A stretch of 59,399 bases of DNA from an uncultured Streptomyces sp. (GTDB lineage: Bacteria > Actinomycetota > Actinomycetes > Streptomycetales > Streptomycetaceae), in the NCBI RefSeq assembly GCF_947488945.1, contig NZ_CANLBS010000031.1, forward strand, positions 1 to 59,399, read 5' to 3'. The position numbers and the translations under genes were made by a program. Below are positions 26,162-35,285 of the stretch, piece after piece; the stretch's first letter is position 1; every line of letters begins with the position of its first letter. The notes beneath the pieces were generated by a model, which searched no databases, was not told the DNA's origin, and saw nothing but the letters and a program-made list of their open reading frames with translations.

Positions 26162-26728
26162 ATGACCTCCCCCCGCTCCAGCTACGGCAGCGGCTACTAC
26201 GCCGCCACGTCGTTCCCCGACACTCCGATCTACGACTCCCTGGTCGCGGAGCGGGGCACGCCTCAGATCGCGCCGATCCGAGTGCCTGCCGCCTACGAGT
26301 CCGGCAACAGCTACCTGCCGGCGCTCCCGTCGGCACTGCCGGCTCTGCCCGCGGCCCCTTCCCAGCCGACCGGTTCCTACGGCTACCAGCAGCCCATGGC
26401 TCAGCCGTACCAGCCGCAAGCCCCCCTGCAGCCCGCGCCGATGCAGCCGGCACATCTGCAGCACGCCCCTGCGCCGTACATACCCCAGCAGCCGCAGGGC
26501 CGCGGGTACCAGCAGCAGCCGGCCCGCGGGTACCCGCAGCAGCAGACGCCGCCCCGCGGGTTCCCGCAGCAGCCGCAGCCCGCCCGCGGCTACCCGCAGC
26601 CCCAGCCGGCCCGGCCCGCGCCGGCCACCGGCTACGAGGCGATGCGTCCGGCGTCACCGCGCCCGGCGCCCGCCCCGTCCCCGTACGAGGACCCGTACGA
26701 CAGCCCCTACCAGGGGCGCGGCTACTGA
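26162..26728 (+). CDS. Proline/glutamine-rich DUF6643-like protein
   Basis: A 188-residue low-complexity protein conserved, as I recall, across Streptomyces. The first ~60 residues (SSYGSGYYAATSFPDTPIYD, IAPIRVPAAYES) are ordered in composition. After that come repeats of Pro, Gln, Tyr and Ala with recurring RGYPQQ/ARGYPQ units, ending in YDSPYQGRGY. There is no signal peptide or membrane segment. The function is unknown. The Tyr/Gln/Pro-rich tail suggests a disordered scaffold. The ATG at 26162 is supported by TAGGTG just upstream. It is unrelated by strand grouping to the lanthipeptide genes and probably marks the right boundary of that locus. Confidence 0.85.
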   Translation: MTSPRSSYGSGYYAATSFPDTPIYDSLVAERGTPQIAPIRVPAAYESGNSYLPALPSALPALPAAPSQPTGSYGYQQPMAQPYQPQAPLQPAPMQPAHLQHAPAPYIPQQPQGRGYQQQPARGYPQQQTPPRGFPQQPQPARGYPQPQPARPAPATGYEAMRPASPRPAPAPSPYEDPYDSPYQGRGY

Positions 26729-26817
26729 ACCCTCGCGCACGCGCCGCGCGGGGGTCCGGCCGGGAGGACCGGGGCACCCGCGCGGAAGGCCGTGGGACGG
26801 GCTGACAAAATGGACAC

Positions 26818-27636
26818 ATGTCTGCACTCCGGTCCGTTCACGTCCATCCCGTCAAGTCACTGGCCGCGCGATCCGTGCGTGAGGCCGCCGTCGAGCCATG
26901 GGGACTCGCCGGCGACCGCCGCTGGATGCTGGTCGACGCGGCGGACCGTGCGGTGACGCAGCGTCAGCAGCCGCGCCTGGCGCTGCTGTCGGCGCGAGCG
27001 CTGCCGGACGGAGGGGTCGTGGTCACGGCGCCGGGTCACGAGCCGCTGACGGTCCCGGTGCCCGATCCGGTCGCCGCGCTCCCCGTGGAGCTGCACGGGA
27101 AGAAGTTCGACGTCGTGGAGGCGGGTCCGGCCGCCCACGCGTGGCTCGGCGCGTTCCTCGGGACGGAGGTCCGGCTCGTCCACCAGGACGCGCCGTCGTA
27201 CCGGAGACCCGTCGACCCCGCGTACGGACGCCCCGGCGAGACGGTCAGCCTCGCCGACGGCTTCCCGCTGCTGCTCACCGCGGTCGCCTCGCTCGACGCG
27301 CTGAACACCCTGATCGCCGACGGGGACCACCCGGACGAGGGCCCGCTGCCGATGGACCGGTTCCGGCCGAACCTCGTGGTGGAGGGCACCGAGCCGTGGG
27401 AGGAGGACGGCTGGCGGCGGATCACCGTCGGCGACGTGCCGTTCCGGGTGGTGAAGCCGTGCGGCCGGTGTGTCGTCACCACCACCGACCAGCGCACGGC
27501 CGCGCGCGGCAAGGAGCCGCTGCGCACGCTCGCCCGGCACCGCAGGCGGGGAGCGCAGTTGGTCTTCGGGCAGAACCTGATCCCGGACGGCACCGGGACG
27601 GTCCGGGCCGGCGACCCGGTACGGGTCCTGGACTGA
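26818..27636 (+). CDS. MOSC domain protein
   Basis: A 272-residue protein with an N-terminal MOSC_N beta barrel (VHVHPVKSLAARSVREAAVEPWGLAGDRRWMLVD) and a C-terminal MOSC domain. The conserved cysteine region is VKPCGRCVVTTTDQ near residue 215. Family members bind the molybdenum cofactor and reduce N-hydroxylated compounds (YcbX, mARC) or transfer sulfur. DRFRPNLVVEG is the usual motif before the active cysteine. It stands alone between unrelated genes, so a housekeeping detoxification role is most likely. The redox partner is not encoded nearby. Confidence 0.88.
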   Translation: MSALRSVHVHPVKSLAARSVREAAVEPWGLAGDRRWMLVDAADRAVTQRQQPRLALLSARALPDGGVVVTAPGHEPLTVPVPDPVAALPVELHGKKFDVVEAGPAAHAWLGAFLGTEVRLVHQDAPSYRRPVDPAYGRPGETVSLADGFPLLLTAVASLDALNTLIADGDHPDEGPLPMDRFRPNLVVEGTEPWEEDGWRRITVGDVPFRVVKPCGRCVVTTTDQRTAARGKEPLRTLARHRRRGAQLVFGQNLIPDGTGTVRAGDPVRVLD

Positions 27637-27834
27637 GGTCCCGCCCCCGGGCAGGACCGGCACACCGCGCAACGCGCCTCTTTGCGGGGGCCGTTGCCCA
27701 CTCCGCCGCTCGCTGCGGCCACCGCGCGGCGCCCACCGGGCCCCGCGCGGAGTGAGGTTGCTCTCTCTTCGCCGGTCCGGCAGCCGAAAGCGGCCGGGTC
27801 GGGTTATCACGGACGGAGAAGGGGGTGCGTTCCC

Positions 27835-28437
27835 ATGCGGACCGTTCTCGGAGTCTGGCGCTGGCGGCACAACCCCCTGCGCCGTGCCACCGACCGTCAC
27901 GAGGCGTGGCTGGCGCTCGTGGCGCTGCTGCTGATGGTGTGCGTCGCCCCGGTGGCCGCCTGGCGCGCCGGGGCCGCGACGGACGCGGTGCTGCTCGACG
28001 CCGTCCGCGCCCAGCGCCTGCACCGCCACCTGGTCCCCGGCGTCGTCGTGTCCCGGGCCCGCCCGGCCGGCTTCGCGGGTGATCCCGAGGCGGGCGCGAC
28101 GGCTGTCACCAGCACGGTGGTCGCCCGCTGGAAGACCCCGGACGGATCGACGCGCACCGGCACGGTGCCCACCGGGTCCGCCCCCCGGACGCCGGGTTCG
28201 CGCATCGCGGTCTGGACCGACGACCGGGGCGCCCCGGCGGTGCGCCCGATGGACGCGCCCACGGCGCACACCCACGCGGTGCTGGCCGGTCTCGGTGCGC
28301 TGCTGCTGACGGCGGGCGGCGTGGAGGCGGGGCGCAGACTGCTTCTGCGGGGCATGGTCCGCCGCAGGCACGAACGGCTGGACCGGGCCTGGGCGTCCGT
28401 CGGACCCGACTGGGGCAGAGCCGGAACCGGCTGCTGA
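27835..28437 (+). CDS. Rv1733c-like membrane protein
   Basis: A 200-residue membrane protein. It starts with the family motif WRWRHNPLRRATDRHEAW. A first transmembrane helix spans about residues 24-43 (LALVALLLMVCVAPVAAW), an external loop of ~95 residues contains the VARWKTPDGSTRTGTVP segment, and a second helix spans about 145-163. Related actinobacterial proteins (Rv1733c type) have no known activity. The ATG at 27835 is preceded by GGAGAAGGGGG. It is not obviously part of an operon. Confidence 0.8.
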   Translation: MRTVLGVWRWRHNPLRRATDRHEAWLALVALLLMVCVAPVAAWRAGAATDAVLLDAVRAQRLHRHLVPGVVVSRARPAGFAGDPEAGATAVTSTVVARWKTPDGSTRTGTVPTGSAPRTPGSRIAVWTDDRGAPAVRPMDAPTAHTHAVLAGLGALLLTAGGVEAGRRLLLRGMVRRRHERLDRAWASVGPDWGRAGTGC

Positions 28438-28666
28438 CAAAAGGGAATCGCCCTCCCGTACCGCGCACCCCATCAGGGGGTTCGTGGAGGGACCAGTCAA
28501 CTGCGGGTCCCCGCGCGCGCTACGGTGGAGCGGACCGCCCGTCTCCCTCGGCCGGCGGGCCCGCGAACGTCGCCGCCCCCGGGGCTACGACGGCTCGGGC
28601 GTGCGCGCGCGGCGGGCACGGACACGAGGGGTCGCACACAGCACGAGGTGGGGGCAGAGCAGCGCC

Positions 28667-31114
28667 ATGGCACAGGGCACGGTCCAGGTGACGCACACCG
28701 GCACATCGCGATGGCGGCGCCGCACCGGCGAGTACGCCTCGCTCTCCGCGGCCCTGGAGGCCGCGGCCGAGGGGGACGTCCTGACCGTCGCCCCCGGCAC
28801 CTACCGGGAGAATCTCGTCGTCCGGCGGACGGTGACGCTGCGCGGACCGGAGGGCTCCGTCGGGTCCGTCCGGATCGCTCCGGTGGACGGCGTGCCGCTG
28901 ACCGTCCGGGCCTCCGCCACCATCCACGACCTGCACATCGAGGGGCAGGACTCGGCGGCCCCCGCGGTCCTGATCGAAGACGGCACGCCGGAACTGACGG
29001 ATCTGCGGATCGTGACGCGGTCGGCTGCGGGCATCGAGGTGCGGGGCGCGGGCAGGCCCTCGGTGCGCCGGTGCACGGTCGACAACCCGGCGGGCGTCGG
29101 CATCGCCGTGCTGGACGGCGGCGGCGGGGTGTTCGAGGAGTGCGAGGTCGTGTCGGCCGGGCAGTCCGGCGTCTCGGTGCGGGACGGGGCGCGCCCCCGG
29201 CTGGAGCGGTGCCGCGTGCACCACGCGTCGGGGGCGGGGCTGAGCGTCACCGGCGAGGGCAGCGGCCTGGAGGCCGTGGGCTGCGAGATCTACGAGGTCA
29301 AGGGCAGCGGGGTGCAGGTCACGGCCCGTTCGTCGGCCCATCTCACCGAGTGCAACGTGCACCGCACCTCCGGGGACGGGGTCACCCTGGACACCGACGC
29401 GGTGCTGACGCTGGCGGACTGCGACATCCACGACATCCCGGAGAACGCGATCGACCTGCGGTCGCGGTCGGTGCTGACGCTGACCCGTTCGACGGTCCGG
29501 CGGTTCGGCCGCAACGGTCTGTCGGTGTGGGACCCGGGGACGCGGGTGGACGCCAACCAGTGCGAGATCCACGACAGCACGGGCGACTATCCGGCGGTGT
29601 GGGTGAGCGACGGGGCGACGGTGATACTGGACGCCTGCCGGGTGCACGACGTCCCCGACGCCCTGTTCGTGCTGGACCGGGGCTCCCGGGCGGACGTCGT
29701 GGACAGCGACCTCTCGCAGATCCGCAACACCGCGGTGTCGGTGAGCGACGGCGCCACCGCGCAGTTGGACGACTGCCGCATCCGGGAGGCGTCGACGGGC
29801 GCCTGGTTCCGGGACCACGGCAGCGGCGGAACCCTGAACAACTGCACGATCGACAGCGCGCAGACCGGGGTCATCGTCACCAAGGGCGCCGACCCGACGA
29901 TCGAGCGCTGCACGGTGACCGGCCCGGCCGAAGCCGGGTTCTACGTCTCCGCGGAGGGCCGCGGCACCTTCCACGACTGCCGGGTCACCGGCAGCGAGGG
30001 ATACGGCTTCCACGTGATGGACGGCTGCCGCACCACGCTGACCCGGTGCCGTACCGAGCGCTGCGCGCGGGGCGGTTACGAGTTCCCCGAGGGGGCGTCC
30101 GGCGACGGCGGCGCGGGCGGCAACGGCCCGGTCGCGGAGGACTGCACCAGCGACGAGAGCGCGCTGCGCGGGTCTCCCGTCGCTCCGCCGGTGCTGACGG
30201 CCACCCAGACGGCCGGGGGCGGGCTGCTCGGCGCGTTGCCGGCGCCGCGCGGCGCGGACCCCGCGCCGCCGTCCGCCGCTCCGCCGGCACCGGCGGCACC
30301 GGCCCGGGACTCCGCGGACGTGCTCGGCGAACTCGACGCCCTGGTCGGGCTGGAGAGCGTCAAGCGCGAGGTGCGGGCGCTCACCGACATGATCGAGATC
30401 GGCCGGCGCCGCAAGGAGGCCGGGCTCAAGGCCGCGTCGGTCCGCCGCCACCTGGTCTTCACCGGCTCCCCCGGCACCGGCAAGACGACGGTGGCCCGGC
30501 TGTACGGCGAGATCCTGCACTCCCTCGGGGTGCTGGAGCACGGGCATCTGGTGGAGGTGTCCCGCGTCGATCTGGTGGGTGAGCACATCGGTTCGACCGC
30601 CATCCGGACGCAGGAGGCGTTCGACCGGGCACGCGGCGGGGTGCTCTTCGTCGACGAGGCGTACGCGCTGTCGCCGGAGGACTCCGGGCGGGACTTCGGC
30701 CGGGAGGCCATCGACACGCTGGTGAAGCTGATGGAGGACCACCGCGACGCGGTCGTGGTGATCGTCGCGGGCTACACCGCCGAGATGGAGCGGTTCCTCA
30801 CCGTCAACCCCGGTGTGGCGTCGCGCTTCTCCCGCACCATCACCTTCAGCGACTACGTGCCCGACGAGCTGCTGCGGATCATCGGGCAGCAGGCGGAGGA
30901 GCACGAGTACACCCTCGCCGAGGGGACGGCCGACGCGCTGCTGAAGTACTTCACGGAACTGCCCAAGGGCCCCGCGTTCGGCAACGGCCGCACTGCCCGT
31001 CAGACGTTCGAGTCGATGGTGGAGCGGCACGCCGGCCGGGTCGCCCAGCTGCCCGCCACCAGCACCGACGATCTGACGATGCTCTACCCGGAGGACCTCC
31101 CGGAGCTGCCCTGA
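28667..31114 (+). CDS. Right-handed beta-helix / CbbX-type AAA ATPase fusion
   Basis: An 815-residue two-part protein. Residues ~20-500 form a right-handed parallel beta-helix: about 20 short repeats with recurring C.I/C.V positions and phrases such as GVSVRDGARPRLERCRVH and AVSVSDGATAQLDDCRI. A Pro/Ala linker (~535-560) leads to an AAA ATPase with Walker A GSPGTGKTT near 602-610, Walker B GVLFVDEAYAL near 659-669, and sensor NPGVASRF. The ATPase matches the CbbX/EccA/SpoVK group of protein remodelling factors. Substrate and partner are unknown. The beta-helix may bind a polysaccharide or an extended protein. The ATG at 28667 is chosen from the MAQGTVQVTH start. The 3' end overlaps the convergent gene by 31 bases. 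Confidence 0.88.
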   Translation: MAQGTVQVTHTGTSRWRRRTGEYASLSAALEAAAEGDVLTVAPGTYRENLVVRRTVTLRGPEGSVGSVRIAPVDGVPLTVRASATIHDLHIEGQDSAAPAVLIEDGTPELTDLRIVTRSAAGIEVRGAGRPSVRRCTVDNPAGVGIAVLDGGGGVFEECEVVSAGQSGVSVRDGARPRLERCRVHHASGAGLSVTGEGSGLEAVGCEIYEVKGSGVQVTARSSAHLTECNVHRTSGDGVTLDTDAVLTLADCDIHDIPENAIDLRSRSVLTLTRSTVRRFGRNGLSVWDPGTRVDANQCEIHDSTGDYPAVWVSDGATVILDACRVHDVPDALFVLDRGSRADVVDSDLSQIRNTAVSVSDGATAQLDDCRIREASTGAWFRDHGSGGTLNNCTIDSAQTGVIVTKGADPTIERCTVTGPAEAGFYVSAEGRGTFHDCRVTGSEGYGFHVMDGCRTTLTRCRTERCARGGYEFPEGASGDGGAGGNGPVAEDCTSDESALRGSPVAPPVLTATQTAGGGLLGALPAPRGADPAPPSAAPPAPAAPARDSADVLGELDALVGLESVKREVRALTDMIEIGRRRKEAGLKAASVRRHLVFTGSPGTGKTTVARLYGEILHSLGVLEHGHLVEVSRVDLVGEHIGSTAIRTQEAFDRARGGVLFVDEAYALSPEDSGRDFGREAIDTLVKLMEDHRDAVVVIVAGYTAEMERFLTVNPGVASRFSRTITFSDYVPDELLRIIGQQAEEHEYTLAEGTADALLKYFTELPKGPAFGNGRTARQTFESMVERHAGRVAQLPATSTDDLTMLYPEDLPELP

Positions 31115-33522
31115 GCACCGGTGTCCGGCCGCCCGGCCCGCTCGTCGGCACCGGGCCCGTTCCCGGCGCCCTGGCGGGGCACGGCGGGGCCGAGCCGGCC
31201 GAGGAGGGCGGCACGCTCCTCGGCGAACGCCGGGTCGGCCCGATAGTCGGAGTGGCCCAGAATCGGTGCGGGCAGCGGGTGTTGCGGGGTGCGGCCGTGG
31301 GTGAGCGGGTCCTTGAGCGGGCCGCGGTCGATCCCGGGGCCGTCGCCCCCGTCGATCCTGACGGGACCGCCGATGGGGTCGGTGGCCCGCCAGAGGTTGC
31401 GCCAGCAGTGCACCGAGGCGTGCAGTCCGCGCAGGGCGGCGGGGCCGAAGTAAGCCGGGAACCAGCGTCCGTAGAGGCGTTCCACGGGTGAACCGTAGGT
31501 GAGCAGGGCGACGCGGCGGCGGGTGGCGGCGGGCAGTTGCCAGACGGCAGCCGCGGCCAGCACGCTGCCCTGCGAGTGGCCGGAGATGACGAGCCGTCCG
31601 CCGGTCGCGCCGGTCCAGGACGCCATCCGGGAGGCGAGGTCGGGGACGGCCCGCTCGGCGTAGCAGGGCGGGGCGAAGGGGTGGGCGGCCCGCGGCCAGA
31701 AGGTGCCGACGTCCCAGAGGATGCCGATGGTGCGGCGGGCGGCGGGGTCGCGGTAGGCGCGGCGCCCGGAGGCGACGAAGAGGACGAAGCCGAAGCCCAC
31801 CATCCAGGAGCCGGTGGACTGGGCGGCCTCGGCGGCCGATTCGAGGAACGGGCCGCTGCCGTCCATCGCCAGTCCGGGCACCTGCCCGGTGGCCCAGGAA
31901 CCCGCCACGGCCGCCGCGCCGAGCAGCAGGGTGGCGGCGGAGATCAGGCCGACGACGACGGGCGCGGAGTCGGTGAGCGCGGCGGCGGCCCGGGTGGTGG
32001 CGATCCGCCGGGTGCGGTCGGCGTCGGGCCGGCCGCCGCGCGACTCGTCGGCGTACTCGGCCTCCACGGCCGGTTCCGACCGGCGGGCGGCCCCGAGGGT
32101 GCGCAGGGCGAGGACGAGCACGGGGACGAGCAGGACCAGCAGCAGCACGGGCAGGACGGACGCCTGCCAGCTCAGCAGCACCGGTGGTCCGCCTATGGCC
32201 GAGCCGTGGCCCATGCCGGGGGTGCCGGGTCCGTCGAGCCAGTCGCCGACGCGCTGGGCGACGCCGCCGGTCATCACCCCGGCCAGGGCGCAGGCGAGCA
32301 TCGCGACGGCGGGGCCGCCCAGCCCGCGCAGCGCGGTGCGGGGGCCGGCGGCCCGCCGGTGGAGGTGGTGGGCGACGGCCGCGAGGGCGACCACGAGGGC
32401 GCCCTGCGCCAGGGTGAGGGCCCGGAAGGAGGTCTCGCCGGGCAGCGTGCCGGACGAGGCCCAGCCGGGCCGCGACCACGCCGCGTGCACGGCCACCGCC
32501 AGCAGCAGGAGGGCCGCGCCGGCGGGCAGCGCGGTGACCGCGGTCCGGTCCAGACGGTCGTCGAGGCGGCGTTCGCTGCGGCCCCTGCGGCAGACCAGGA
32601 TGACGACCGCCAGGGCGCAGACCGCCAGCGCCGCTTGGAGCGCGGTGCCCGGCGCGGTGGACAGCGGGCCGCCCTCGGCGCGGTCGTGTTCCACGACGGC
32701 CCGGTGGAGCGCCGCGGCGACGGTGAGCAGCCCGGCGGCGGTGTGGGCGGCCCGCAGCCGGGCGACGATGCGGCGGCCGTACCAGAAGCCGGGCCGGGCG
32801 AGCGCGGAGCGGACCGCGCGGGGAGAGCCGGCGGCGGCGTCCGGGCCGGCGGGCGCGTGTGCGTCGGCGGGCGCGGCTTCCGGGTCCGCGCCGGTGAGCG
32901 GGCGCTGGGTCTCGTACGCGCTCCAGGTGCGGCGGGAGAGGATCCAGAGCAGGCCGACGAGGGCGGCCGGGACCACCGAGGCGAGCGCGAGGCGACGGCC
33001 CGGCTGCGACCACCAGCCGCCCTGCGCCGAGGAGAGGAAGCCGAGCCAGGACCGCCGGTCCGAGCAGGCGGGGGTGCCGGCGCACTGCCAGGCCACCAGG
33101 TCCAGCGCCACCTCGCAGGCGGCGGCCGTCAGCAGCACGGTGAGGCTCAGCGCCACCAGTCGCACCAGCACCCCGTACACGCGCACCGCACGGGCCCGTC
33201 CGCGCGCCGGCGGGCGCATCCAGTGCGCGAGGTTGACGACCATGAACGGCAGGAGCAGCAGCCACAGGGCACGGGAGCCGTTGCCGGAGGTGAGATTGGA
33301 CCAGCAGTAGGCCTCCGCGATCGGCCGGTCGCCGGGCCGGTCCGCGCGGTGTTCGGCCTCGACGTCCTCGGCGCACCGGTATATCGCCGCCGTGTTGTCG
33401 CCGGTGACCCGGACCGTGCGGGGGTCGTTCAGCATCTCCTGCGGGGTGGTGCCCCCGACGCCGTGGACGAGCAGTTCCAGCGCGGCCCCGGTGGCGCGTG
33501 GGGCCTGGGTGGCAGGGGGCAA
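31084..33522 (-). CDS. Multi-pass membrane protein with lipase-like GHSQG motif
   Basis: An 812-residue integral membrane protein. It opens with ELLVHGVGGTTPQEML, a lipase-like oxyanion-type sequence. Roughly eight or more hydrophobic helices follow, for example near residues 85-97, 118-140 and 470-490. A C-terminal cytosolic or periplasmic alpha/beta-hydrolase part has GGRLVISGHSQGSV near residue 645. The split VHGVGG...GHSQG arrangement suggests a membrane-bound serine esterase. No known member is recognised. The first in-frame start is TTG at 33522, and no ATG or GTG precedes the VHGVGG motif. Its stop lies 31 bases inside the end of the AAA gene on the other strand. Confidence 0.75.
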   Translation of the reverse strand: MPPATQAPRATGAALELLVHGVGGTTPQEMLNDPRTVRVTGDNTAAIYRCAEDVEAEHRADRPGDRPIAEAYCWSNLTSGNGSRALWLLLLPFMVVNLAHWMRPPARGRARAVRVYGVLVRLVALSLTVLLTAAACEVALDLVAWQCAGTPACSDRRSWLGFLSSAQGGWWSQPGRRLALASVVPAALVGLLWILSRRTWSAYETQRPLTGADPEAAPADAHAPAGPDAAAGSPRAVRSALARPGFWYGRRIVARLRAAHTAAGLLTVAAALHRAVVEHDRAEGGPLSTAPGTALQAALAVCALAVVILVCRRGRSERRLDDRLDRTAVTALPAGAALLLLAVAVHAAWSRPGWASSGTLPGETSFRALTLAQGALVVALAAVAHHLHRRAAGPRTALRGLGGPAVAMLACALAGVMTGGVAQRVGDWLDGPGTPGMGHGSAIGGPPVLLSWQASVLPVLLLVLLVPVLVLALRTLGAARRSEPAVEAEYADESRGGRPDADRTRRIATTRAAAALTDSAPVVVGLISAATLLLGAAAVAGSWATGQVPGLAMDGSGPFLESAAEAAQSTGSWMVGFGFVLFVASGRRAYRDPAARRTIGILWDVGTFWPRAAHPFAPPCYAERAVPDLASRMASWTGATGGRLVISGHSQGSVLAAAAVWQLPAATRRRVALLTYGSPVERLYGRWFPAYFGPAALRGLHASVHCWRNLWRATDPIGGPVRIDGGDGPGIDRGPLKDPLTHGRTPQHPLPAPILGHSDYRADPAFAEERAALLGRLGPAVPRQGAGNGPGADERAGRPDTGAQGSSGRSSG

Positions 33523-33759
33523 GGGCGTGACTCGCTCTCTGGACGGCCCGGCTCCGCGGCGGCCGCGGCGGGGGCGAACGTGACCGCGCCGGTCCGGCGG
33601 ACGGGGTGCGGGCCTCCAGAATCGCGGATCCGGCCCGTTCGCGGCGAGGTCTCACCGAATCTCCCCAGTGGCACCGCGGACCGGGGCGCGTGGCAGGATG
33701 AAAGGGCTTCGCGCGCCGGTGCGGGGCCCCACCGCCAGAGGGAAGGACCGGGCACCGCG

Positions 33760-34596
33760 TTGAGCGAGAATCAGAACCTGCTCGCGGAGCAGCGGCGTGC
33801 CTTGATCCTCGACGAGGTACGCAGGCGGGGCGGAGCCCGGGTCAACGAGCTGACCCGGCGGCTGAACGTCTCCGACATGACCGTGCGACGGGATCTGGAC
33901 GCGCTGGCGCGTCAGGGCGTCCTGGAGAAGGTGCACGGCGGTGCGGTCCCGGTGGCCGAGGCCAGCACCCACGAGCCGGGCTTCGAGGCGAAGTCGGCGC
34001 TGGAGCAGGGCGCCAAGGAGCAGATCGCGCGGGCCGCCGCGTCGATGGTGGCGCCGGGCGGGGCGGTGGCGCTGTCGGGCGGCACGACGACGTACGCCCT
34101 GGCCCGGCATCTGCTGGACGTCCCCGGCCTCACGGTGGTGACCAACTCGGTGCCGGTGGCGGACGTCTTCCACGAGGCCCGGTCCGGCGGCGAGCTGCCC
34201 CCGGGCGCCGCCACCGTGGTGCTGACCGGCGGGGTGCGGACGCCGTCCGACTCGCTGGTGGGGCCGGTGGCGGACCGGGCCATCTCCTCGCTCCACTTCG
34301 ACGTCCTGTTCCTCGGGGTGCACGGCATCTCCGCGGAGGCCGGGCTCTCCACCCCGAACCTCGCCGAGGCGGAGACCAACCGGCGGCTGGTGCGGGCCGC
34401 CCGCCGGGTGGTGGTGGTCGCCGACCACACCAAGTGGGGGACGGTGGGACTGAGTTCGTTCGCCTCGCTCGACGAGGTGGACACCTTCGTCACGGACGCG
34501 GGGCTCTCCGACGAGGCACGGGCGGAGATCGAGGAGCGGCTGCCGGGCCTGCTGGTCGTCGGCGACGACACCGGCCCGGGTCCGGCACGGGGCTGA
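33760..34596 (+). CDS. DeoR/GlpR-family transcriptional regulator
   Basis: A 278-residue DeoR-type repressor. The N-terminal helix-turn-helix is VNELTRRLNVSDMTVRRDLDAL near residues 28-49, with the family phrase VLEKVHGGAV. The sugar-phosphate sensing domain has ALSGGTTTYALARHL, VTNSVPVADVF and DHTKWG. Members respond to phosphorylated sugars and repress catabolic operons. No sugar transporter or kinase lies next to it, so its target is elsewhere. The TTG at 33760 is chosen because GAGGGAAGGA lies about 12 bases upstream and the protein start matches the family. A tandem repeat begins at its stop codon. Confidence 0.9.
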   Translation: MSENQNLLAEQRRALILDEVRRRGGARVNELTRRLNVSDMTVRRDLDALARQGVLEKVHGGAVPVAEASTHEPGFEAKSALEQGAKEQIARAAASMVAPGGAVALSGGTTTYALARHLLDVPGLTVVTNSVPVADVFHEARSGGELPPGAATVVLTGGVRTPSDSLVGPVADRAISSLHFDVLFLGVHGISAEAGLSTPNLAEAETNRRLVRAARRVVVVADHTKWGTVGLSSFASLDEVDTFVTDAGLSDEARAEIEERLPGLLVVGDDTGPGPARG

Positions 34597-34662
34597 CGCG
34601 GTACGAGGCTGACGCGGTACGAGGCTGACGCGGTACGAGGCTGACGCGGTACGAGGCTGACG
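34591..34662 (+). repeat. Tandem repeat, 16-base unit, 4.5 copies
   Basis: Four exact copies of GGCTGACGCGGTACGA begin at 34591, 34607, 34623 and 34639, and a half copy follows. The first copy contains the stop codon of the DeoR gene. The array looks like slippage expansion of the gene's end. Confidence 0.95.
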
Positions 34663-34832
34663 GGCGGCGGGCGCAGGCGAACGCGGGCCCGGGGTGCGGT
34701 GGCGGGCCGCGCGATGCGGGACGAGGGTTCCGACGCCAAAGGGGGCGCACGCTCCGCTTGGCGCACTCCGGCCCGTCGTTCGCACAGGTTTCGCAACGGT
34801 GGCCGGTGCGCGGCAGGTCCTAGGATCATGGT

Positions 34833-35285
34833 GTGGCCGTCTTCCGCATCGAGCGTTTCACTCCCCTCCCCCCGGCCGAGGCCTGGCGGCGGGTGACCGA
34901 CTGGGAGCGCCACGGCGCGTTCGTCCCGCTCACCTCCGTCACGGTGTCCCCCGGCCCGCCGGTCGGCCCCGGGAGCATCGTCGTGGCCCGGACGGGCATG
35001 GGCCCCCTCGGATTCGACGACCCGATGGAGGTGGTGCGCTGGACGCCGCCGGAGGCGGGGCGGGCCGGCCTCTGCCTGCTGGAAAAGCGCGGCGGCACGG
35101 TCCTCGGCCGGGCCTCCATCGACGTGGTGCCGACCGGGTCCGGCTCCCATGTGGTCTGGGTGGAGGAGCTCGGGGTCCGCAGACTCCGCCGACTGGCCCG
35201 CTGGACCGACCCGCTGATCGCGGCGTCCGGCCGCCGGGTGTTCGGCCGGGTCCTCGACGGGCTGCTGGGGGACCGCCGGGGGTGA
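34833..35285 (+). CDS. SRPBCC-family protein
   Basis: A 150-residue protein of the START/Bet v1-like SRPBCC fold. It begins AVFRIERFTPLPPAEAWRRVTDWERHGAFVPL, the usual opening strand and helix of the family, and ends with a long C-terminal helix (RWTDPLIAASGRRVFGRVLDGL). Such proteins bind hydrophobic ligands or act as cyclases and aromatases. The ligand is unknown here. The GTG at 34833 follows TAGGAT (34821-34826), a good -10 that would place the transcript start at the GTG, so the message is probably leaderless. It lies alone on the plus strand. Confidence 0.82.
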   Translation: MAVFRIERFTPLPPAEAWRRVTDWERHGAFVPLTSVTVSPGPPVGPGSIVVARTGMGPLGFDDPMEVVRWTPPEAGRAGLCLLEKRGGTVLGRASIDVVPTGSGSHVVWVEELGVRRLRRLARWTDPLIAASGRRVFGRVLDGLLGDRRG

